From: a virus
IMG/VR virus record: IMGVR_UViG_3300031857_000028
Span: 62,001-126,000 of that record
Length of the DNA: 64,000 bases
Direction: 5' to 3' (one strand)
Shown here one piece after another: positions 57,934 through 64,000 of the stretch. The notes beneath the pieces are model-generated. The model did not search any database, had not been told where the DNA came from, and saw nothing but the letters and a program-made list of their open reading frames with translations. Both the position numbers and the translations under genes were made by a program. Numbering within the stretch: position 1 is the stretch's first letter; each line of letters begins with the position of its first letter.

Positions 57934-60900
57934 TTAAGTAACATTTAGTTGTCCTCCACCGCCAGTAATTATTTCTTCGTTCGTTTGAGTTGGGGCCACA
58001 ATTAAATCAGTTCCTTCACTCAAGAATACTTGGATGGGAGAAAGTCCATCAATTGTAGTATCAATAGTATTTTTACATCCCAAATAATTTCGTCGTTTGA
58101 TAGAGGTTGAATTATCTCTAAAATATCTATAATGCTTTCTCAAATAACCAAATGGTACGCGCCGTTGAATTTGTATTGCAAAATAATACATTGACAAGAC
58201 AAATCCTATCTTCTCCGCAGGGGTTAAGTTATTTATAGTATAATATAATTTACCTTCCAACAACGAACTGTCGGATACCAATGTCACAATAGGATTTATT
58301 ATTTGTGCAGTATTTTCTTCATCTATAGAAAGGTCTACGAGTACACCGTCGTCAATATTAGGTGCCTGTGTTACGGGACGGTATATGTCTGTATCTCTAG
58401 CCTCCGGAGTTCTATACAATCGTACTCGGATACCGGCAGTATTTGCTTGAATTGCCAACAATGCGGCAATATTTTGTAATATGATTTGGCCGGTCATAAA
58501 AGAATTTCCAGATATATTTTGTATAATATAATTATCCACGAATCTATTCGGAAAATCAATTGCAGACTCTAGTTCAACGCTAGTTAATTTATAGTTGGTC
58601 AATACCGGGTCTGGTACCGTAAATGTGTCAAATACCACACGACGAGGTTGATAATCAAATTCCGGCGTAAACCGCACCACTTCCCAATTATCTTTATCTA
58701 ACGAAGGGGGTAGATAGGATGGCACGCTACCCGAATAGAATCGTGTACCATCGACTGGGGCTGTATATGATGGTCGAGTTTTGAACGCATAATATTTTTT
58801 ATTACCGGCACGGGCATCTAAAATAACTTGTAAATTTAAACTACTAGTTTCACTTACTTTGACTTCTTGTACAACAACATCGTTTAAATTGTATGATGTA
58901 CCAAATGACCACGTTGTAATTCCTTCAAATTGTTGTGTAGAATAATTCCACTGTTGATTTAACGGACGAATATATGCAACACGTTTTTTAATTACTGGAA
59001 ATTTATACACTCCTTCTGGATGATTGAAGAATGTGTATACTCCCAAGTCTCTGAAGTCCGCAATTGGTGGTATATCATATAATGCCGGTAAATATATACT
59101 TCTCGTCCCACCGTTACGGTCTTTTTCGATTTCCAATCCTAATAATTTTCTCGGATAGATTCTATCAAATGGTTCAGCGCCCACGGACCCATAATTATTA
59201 TCATTGTATGGAATCTTATTCATGTCATAGAAACGTGATTCGATGGTACCATTAATAGGAGTATAATTACTTACTAGTACATTTTCATCGATAGTAAGTA
59301 TTGCACCCTTTATGTCTTGCATATCTGCAAGTATCACATTTTCCGTTACGTCCACCGAAGATGTCAGTAATGATGTTGTGGCTGTGATAACTGGTGTACT
59401 TTCCATTTCTGCTTGTAGCAACGTATATTTTGCCGTAGTTTCCGGTTCGGGTGCAACTAAACCAGAAACGGTATACGTTGCACTATAATCAGGTCTACTA
59501 CCAGTCAACGAACCAACCGCTTGTAAGGTTTTTCTAGAGTTATTTCCGTAAACTCGTGTCTCACGTACTACGGGTACTCTAGTTTGTTCTAGTATTGATT
59601 GTTCAATTACTATTCCTTTTAAGGTTGCTGCGCGTGACGGAATAAAATAATCAACTACCTGATCTAGTACCGAAGATACTTCCGATAGTATTCGGATATA
59701 TTGATTTACATCTACATCCACATAGTAATATCTATTATAGTAATTTTTTAGTCGTTCTAGTGAACGTTCGAAATTTTTATACGTTGTTGTTGGTACACCT
59801 AATGCAGTATTTATATTTTCTATACCAAAATTACGTATAATATTCTGATTTACAATTTCTGTTGGGCAGTTTGCTAGAACTACTCTGTTCTTACCTCTAC
59901 TAACTTTTTTATTTTTTTGATTTAGTAAACTCTTCGAACGATAGAGCCGTTTGACTCCATTTACATCCGTTACATTACTAGGATACTCCAATAATTTTAT
60001 TTTATTAGATATATATGATGTCGTTCCAACCGTGGGCACTAGCTGTCGAATAACTCTATTAAATCGTGCAATACTTCCCGTTGATATGTTTGACGCAGAT
60101 ACATGTAATAATTGATTAATTGGTACAGAAGTCTCATTTAATAACAATGAACTTGATACGAGTAGATCGGTATCAATCTTATTAAATGACAGTTGTACCA
60201 GTAGGTTTTCAACTGCCGACGTATATGTATCTCCTGCATTTGAACCTGGATCAAAGGCAGTATTTAATATCATTTCATCAGAAACAGAATCATTCCATAG
60301 TCTGAACTCATCGATAGTACCTACGAATGAAGAATTCCCGTACAGTGTACCTATACCACCGAGATATATCGTCTGTGTATTTTGCCAAGCCGAATTGAAT
60401 GTGACAGATTCAGTTGTATATGAATCGAATAATATATCATCGCCTTCAGTTTTTATCAAACGTAAACTTGTTTCATCGACAGTACTACGTAATGCAATAT
60501 TGAATAATTCATTATCAAATATTTCTTCGTAATTAGTAATTATTGAAGAACTCCCAGACGTATTACGTAATTCAAGTCTACCAATTTTTGGTATAGATGG
60601 ATGAGGTACGGCTAATAACTCCCATCCATTATTACTATTGATGATAGTTGTAATTTTATTGGTATCCAATGCCAAATTCAGTTGTAATGTTTCTGGATTG
60701 TTCAGCATTGGAATTTGTATATACGGCATCATTGATGACGTTGTACTTGAACTCACTGCAGTTGATGCACTAAAATACAATCCCGTCGAATTTTCGTCAA
60801 AAATATAAAATGAGCCTGAACTTGCTATACCAGTTTCTCGTACAGTTACTAATGAATTTTTAAAGCCTAATGTTTTTATTAAAGTTAATAGCGATGTTCT

Positions 60901-62622
60901 GGAGCCCTTGGATTTTACGAAGAACGGTAAGTTATGTAACAATCGCTTGTACACTTCTGCCGTAATGTCACGACGAGGTTCTTCCTCTAAAGTTCCAAGA
61001 ATATTATCGGCAAGATTATATATTGAATTAACCGTTGGCATAGTAAATCCAACTGCTTCTGCAATTTCATTGATTAAATCTTTCGATAATCCTTGATTTG
61101 GGTCCAGACCACGGTCGTATATGTATGGGAAATGATCAACGTATGGTTTTAATGTATCAAAGAAATGTCCTATCATGGTCACAAAAGTGATATAAGGAGA
61201 ATTTTCCTCATGTTCACGTACGTGCGTTGGAATAGTATTAATTAAATTATTTTCATTAAATTCATCGTATCGTTGTGCAATTTCAAGTTGTGTACTAAAC
61301 CACTCCTCTACTTCAGGACTATACACTGGTGCAATCACATTTCCTATTTTTGGCCAATATGACGAAGAATTAAATTCCGTTCCAGTATCTGCATACCACG
61401 CAGATGCTGTATATGGCAGTGTAGACCCCGATGTGAAGTATAAGTGTTGTTCATATCTATCAAATGAACGAATGATGTTTTCTTTTTCCAGCGCATATTG
61501 CGCACTCTTATCTTGAATAAAAATTGCTGCAGCAGAAGATGTTTGCATTGAATATACAGATGACGATAGAAACTGTTGTCTGTTATATTCGATGTTTTCT
61601 ATAAGTTTTAATTTTTCTCTAAATGCCTGCAAACGCATTGTTGCAGAGCCATAAAAAACAAACTTATTATAGTCTGTAAAATCTAGATTTAGTTCTGCGG
61701 AGTCAAAGTCGTATGAGTACCACTTTCTGAATATTTCGTCCTCAAACGTTTTATTCTTATATAGGTCGTCTGCACCTACAGAACCCGTTTGCAGTGATAA
61801 TAATTTTAATGTAACATTGTTTAAACTCTTACCGAGACTAAAGTCTGTTGCTACTCCTAAATTTTTTGGTCTTAAGTATGGTGTTGTATCTATCTGTGGA
61901 GGGAATCGTACTCTAATTTTATCAATTACTGTTTTTGCAACTTCTCTACTCAAAAACACAGGTGTCTGTGTCTGTATTTCGTCGGGAATTGGTTGCAATA
62001 ATTTTAATTGAATAGTATTTACGGTATTTAAATCTCGTTGACCATATCGCTGTGCAACCACTACTGTCTGTTTATCGTCACCGTAGTTTAATAATGTCTT
62101 AAGTTCACGCTCCTCATCTATATAATTTCTAATTGCAGCGTTTAAGAAATCAAATGATGCACTTATCAGTGGCTGAGAAATGTTCACATCAATTAAATCT
62201 ACTTTTAATTGAAACTGGTACTGAACATTTGCCGTTTGCCGTGCCGTTACTTCAGGATTAACCCTTATTTTAATAGGATATGTTAGATTGACCTTAATTT
62301 TGCTTCTTAATACTGCAGTTGTTGTGACCGTGTTATTATATGTGTTTGTACTTGACGTATTTTGATTGGGTGGTATACTGGCACTTTGCGATTGTGGAGT
62401 TCGATCGGGTGGTAATGCACGTAGGTAGACACCGGCAGGTGCTGCTTCACCACCGGTTAATACACCTGTTCTATAATTGTTTGCTAGTTGAGGATATCGC
62501 TGTTCGTCCACCCACACCCATCCACCCAACGTGGTACGTATTCTAACGTAATTTGGAGGAATCTCGTTAGCAGTTTCTAAAGAAAGTGCTTCTGCTTCCG
62601 TGAGAGGTATTATATTACTCAT
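57934..62622 (-). CDS. Giant virion structural protein with LamG-like region
   Basis: The protein has 1562 residues, the largest gene here. The N-terminus (NYVRIRTTLGGWVWVDEQRY, PAGVYLRALPPDRTP) precedes a long alpha/beta part. Near residues 560-600 it has EVYKRLLHNLPFFVKSKGSR with LLTLIKTLGFKNSLVTVRE, a segment I recall from large structural proteins in the tail region of other phages. A LamG/jelly-roll region follows at about 640-830 (YLGGIGTLYGNSSFVGTIDE, FRLWNDSVSDEMI). The C-terminal third is beta-rich and ends in ATQTNEEIITGGGGQL-type turns. Baseplate or tail-hub location is inferred from size, composition and neighbours. Confidence 0.8.
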   Translation of the reverse strand: MSNIIPLTEAEALSLETANEIPPNYVRIRTTLGGWVWVDEQRYPQLANNYRTGVLTGGEAAPAGVYLRALPPDRTPQSQSASIPPNQNTSSTNTYNNTVTTTAVLRSKIKVNLTYPIKIRVNPEVTARQTANVQYQFQLKVDLIDVNISQPLISASFDFLNAAIRNYIDEERELKTLLNYGDDKQTVVVAQRYGQRDLNTVNTIQLKLLQPIPDEIQTQTPVFLSREVAKTVIDKIRVRFPPQIDTTPYLRPKNLGVATDFSLGKSLNNVTLKLLSLQTGSVGADDLYKNKTFEDEIFRKWYSYDFDSAELNLDFTDYNKFVFYGSATMRLQAFREKLKLIENIEYNRQQFLSSSVYSMQTSSAAAIFIQDKSAQYALEKENIIRSFDRYEQHLYFTSGSTLPYTASAWYADTGTEFNSSSYWPKIGNVIAPVYSPEVEEWFSTQLEIAQRYDEFNENNLINTIPTHVREHEENSPYITFVTMIGHFFDTLKPYVDHFPYIYDRGLDPNQGLSKDLINEIAEAVGFTMPTVNSIYNLADNILGTLEEEPRRDITAEVYKRLLHNLPFFVKSKGSRTSLLTLIKTLGFKNSLVTVRETGIASSGSFYIFDENSTGLYFSASTAVSSSTTSSMMPYIQIPMLNNPETLQLNLALDTNKITTIINSNNGWELLAVPHPSIPKIGRLELRNTSGSSSIITNYEEIFDNELFNIALRSTVDETSLRLIKTEGDDILFDSYTTESVTFNSAWQNTQTIYLGGIGTLYGNSSFVGTIDEFRLWNDSVSDEMILNTAFDPGSNAGDTYTSAVENLLVQLSFNKIDTDLLVSSSLLLNETSVPINQLLHVSASNISTGSIARFNRVIRQLVPTVGTTSYISNKIKLLEYPSNVTDVNGVKRLYRSKSLLNQKNKKVSRGKNRVVLANCPTEIVNQNIIRNFGIENINTALGVPTTTYKNFERSLERLKNYYNRYYYVDVDVNQYIRILSEVSSVLDQVVDYFIPSRAATLKGIVIEQSILEQTRVPVVRETRVYGNNSRKTLQAVGSLTGSRPDYSATYTVSGLVAPEPETTAKYTLLQAEMESTPVITATTSLLTSSVDVTENVILADMQDIKGAILTIDENVLVSNYTPINGTIESRFYDMNKIPYNDNNYGSVGAEPFDRIYPRKLLGLEIEKDRNGGTRSIYLPALYDIPPIADFRDLGVYTFFNHPEGVYKFPVIKKRVAYIRPLNQQWNYSTQQFEGITTWSFGTSYNLNDVVVQEVKVSETSSLNLQVILDARAGNKKYYAFKTRPSYTAPVDGTRFYSGSVPSYLPPSLDKDNWEVVRFTPEFDYQPRRVVFDTFTVPDPVLTNYKLTSVELESAIDFPNRFVDNYIIQNISGNSFMTGQIILQNIAALLAIQANTAGIRVRLYRTPEARDTDIYRPVTQAPNIDDGVLVDLSIDEENTAQIINPIVTLVSDSSLLEGKLYYTINNLTPAEKIGFVLSMYYFAIQIQRRVPFGYLRKHYRYFRDNSTSIKRRNYLGCKNTIDTTIDGLSPIQVFLSEGTDLIVAPTQTNEEIITGGGGQLNVT

Positions 62623-62623
62623 A

Positions 62624-63133
62624 TTATTCTATCCTCAACGAATTTGGAAGTACACGGCGATTATACGGTTGAATAGTAACATTTCTTCTGGCAATATCCG
62701 TATTAGTTATATTTGTTACTGCTACATTTATAGAAGTAAGTTGATTGTCTAACTGAGCCAAATCTAATACAAAATTATTTACCATAATATCAATATTTAG
62801 TATTTCTGACGGTTTAAACGTCTTTGTAATTTTCGTCGTATTATTTGCTGCATCTTCGAATACCGCATCGGTTGAAGTCTTTAAAATAAACCAATCTTTG
62901 GAATACGTAATTACCGCTTCCAAATCAACATTTGCAGTAATATTACGTATATTAAGTGTAGCAACATATGAATTGTCCGTTCCCAACGCATATTCTATAA
63001 TAGTTGGATTAGTATTTGGCGCCAAATCATACGTAAACATATCTCCAACAGTCGTTATTTCTGCAATTTCTGGAAATGGTGTATAATTTTCCAAGTATGG
63101 TACTTGGCCCGTTGTGAAATTTTTTAGAGGCAT
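62624..63133 (-). CDS. Hypothetical virion protein
   Basis: The protein has 169 residues, beta-rich: LKNFTTGQVPYLENYTPFPE, then VATLNIRNITANVDLEAVIT and NIDIMVNNFVLDLAQLDNQL. The strands VDLEAVITYSKDW and NVAVTNITNTDIARRNVTIQ look like an Ig-type fold. It lies 1 nt upstream of the 1562-residue gene and 3 nt from the Pro/Thr-rich gene. No family was recognised. Confidence 0.65.
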   Translation of the reverse strand: MPLKNFTTGQVPYLENYTPFPEIAEITTVGDMFTYDLAPNTNPTIIEYALGTDNSYVATLNIRNITANVDLEAVITYSKDWFILKTSTDAVFEDAANNTTKITKTFKPSEILNIDIMVNNFVLDLAQLDNQLTSINVAVTNITNTDIARRNVTIQPYNRRVLPNSLRIE

Positions 63134-63136
63134 ATA

Positions 63137-64000
63137 TTAAAGTTCCGTTATATCTACATTTAATTTAATTCTTGAATCCCCGTCACCTAATTTATCATAT
63201 AGTTCCGACCGTATACCTACGGTAAATGTTGTTGAACCTCTAGGTGTCAACGTAAGTGTACTAGGTGTTATAACAATTTCCGGATTGGTTTGGAACGTTG
63301 TGAGAAAAGTACTCGCGTACGAAGGATTAAATGCCCTAATAACTTGAGGGGGTGGATACCTGTTGGTGCCTCTATTGTATATAAAATTTAATGCAATATT
63401 TAAATCCGGTTCAAAACTTACTATAGTAGTTGGTTCCCAACAAATACCACCTTCAACCCCTAAATAGTTAGCAGACCTATAATCTGTAGGTATTGGTGCT
63501 GTACTAAGTGTACCATCTATACAACGTCTCCATGGTACCACAGTTGGCGTTGGTGTTGGTGGTACTTGCGGTGTTGACGTTGGTGTTATTATGACAGCCG
63601 TGGGCGTTGGCGTTGGCCTTGGACCCGTCACTGTTGGCGTTGGTGTTGGGCCTGGTGTTGGACTTGGTGTAGGCGTTGGTGACGGACCCGGTGTTGGTGT
63701 AGGCGTTGGTGACGGGCCCGGTGTTGGTGTGGGCGTTGGTGTTGGTGTTGGGCCTGGTGTTGGACTTGGTGTTGGTGTGGGTGGTACTGGTGTTGGCGTG
63801 GGGAGAATCACTGGAACGCATCTATAAATTGGTGTAAAATTTATCCCCGTCCCCATTCCAACACCAATTCCAACTACTCCTCCCGTTTGAGTTACCCCTT
63901 GGAACACACATACAGACCCAGGTGGGCAATTTTGTGCCGCAACATCACAATCACTGGTTTGAACTGGTGCAGTCGTTGGCGTCGGTGTTGGTCTTGATGA
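63137..64000 (-). CDS. Pro/Thr-linker virion protein, cut by the window edge
   Basis: The frame stays open to base 64000, so the real start lies outside the window; a GTG at 63907 is not needed. At the edge it reads [20 protein letters not shown], then [17 protein letters not shown], showing a Cys-bearing domain between Pro/Thr linkers. A second, long linker of [16 protein letters not shown] type covers about residues 40-115 of the visible part, counted from 63907. The C-terminal about 130 residues form a beta domain ([20 protein letters not shown]) like an Ig-type adhesin module. Pro/Thr linkers usually join surface domains. Confidence 0.75.
   Translation of the reverse strand, partial: SSRPTPTPTTAPVQTSDCDVAAQNCPPGSVCVFQGVTQTGGVVGIGVGMGTGINFTPIYRCVPVILPTPTPVPPTPTPSPTPGPTPTPTPTPTPGPSPTPTPTPGPSPTPTPSPTPGPTPTPTVTGPRPTPTPTAVIITPTSTPQVPPTPTPTVVPWRRCIDGTLSTAPIPTDYRSANYLGVEGGICWEPTTIVSFEPDLNIALNFIYNRGTNRYPPPQVIRAFNPSYASTFLTTFQTNPEIVITPSTLTLTPRGSTTFTVGIRSELYDKLGDGDSRIKLNVDITEL
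63535..63800 (-). repeat. Low-complexity Pro/Thr-coding repeat
   Basis: Tandem short repeats of the type CCAACACC-AACGCC encode alternating Pro-Thr with Pro-Gly-Pro breaks every 8-14 residues. The repetition at DNA level favours slippage and length change. Confidence 0.85.

Noticed and set aside
63591-63827. A Gly/Val-rich plus-strand frame resembling a low-complexity protein
   Set aside because: It is the antisense of the Pro/Thr repeat in the minus-strand gene and has no independent support.
63814-63907. GTG at 63907 as the start of the Pro/Thr-linker gene
   Set aside because: The same frame stays open for another 31 codons to the window edge with protein-like sequence, including matched Cys residues, so the start is upstream of the window.

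Overview
This window is late-gene DNA from the genome of a large T4-like contractile-tailed bacteriophage (a myovirus, probably uncultured). The base composition is visibly AT-rich. Every convincing gene, 59 in all, lies on the minus strand, so transcription runs from high to low coordinates. Genes are packed with 1-4 nt overlaps or gaps of a few bases, and no gap exceeds about 150 nt. T4-type proteins recognised with confidence are the large terminase, portal, prohead protease, scaffold, major capsid protein, tail sheath and tail tube. Recognised with less confidence are neck proteins like gp13 and gp14 and a tail terminator like gp15. The host cannot be named from the sequence. No tRNA, integrase, transposase or CRISPR array was seen.

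Layout in the direction of transcription. (1) 64000-54515: virion proteins of unknown place, namely a Pro/Thr-linker protein cut by the window edge, a 1562-residue structural protein with a LamG-like region, and two proteins sharing a C-terminal domain. (2) 54494-50050: a short DNA-metabolism block with a PD-(D/E)XK nuclease candidate, a DnaG-type primase, and one polypeptide that joins gp47 (SbcD/Mre11) to gp46 (SbcC/Rad50). (3) 50037-40116: fibre and adhesin-like proteins, several in paralogous pairs, plus a small protein made of 18-residue tandem repeats. (4) 40054-35858: a 1398-residue multidomain protein with metalloprotease, nucleic-acid-ligase, NMN-adenylyltransferase and ParB-like signatures. 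(5) 35848-33033: a zinc-ribbon protein, a membrane coiled-coil protein and the large terminase. (6) 32963-23661: a run of small head-region proteins around the portal, the prohead protease, a predicted secreted or membrane-anchored cystine-knot miniprotein, a HAD phosphatase and ribosomal protein bS21. (7) 23536-14644: scaffold, major capsid protein, neck proteins, tail terminator, sheath and tube. (8) 14506-1: a second large fibre cluster, including a protein with about 20 BspA-type leucine-rich repeats, LamG proteins, beta-helix proteins and a fibre cut by the left edge.

How it works together. The terminase fills a prohead built from portal, scaffold and capsid protein and matured by the gp21-type protease. 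Several small proteins beside the portal begin with near-identical short peptides ending in (L/I)xE. That is the form of T4 capsid-targeting sequences cut by gp21, so these proteins, and perhaps the 1398-residue protein, may be packed in the head and delivered with the DNA. The two adhesin clusters would give a large, modular host-recognition apparatus. Control signals are visible: strong hairpin terminators follow the capsid, sheath and tube genes, and an octamer TATTTATA on the coding strand recurs 22-36 nt before many start codons. This octamer is the reverse complement of the T4 late promoter core.
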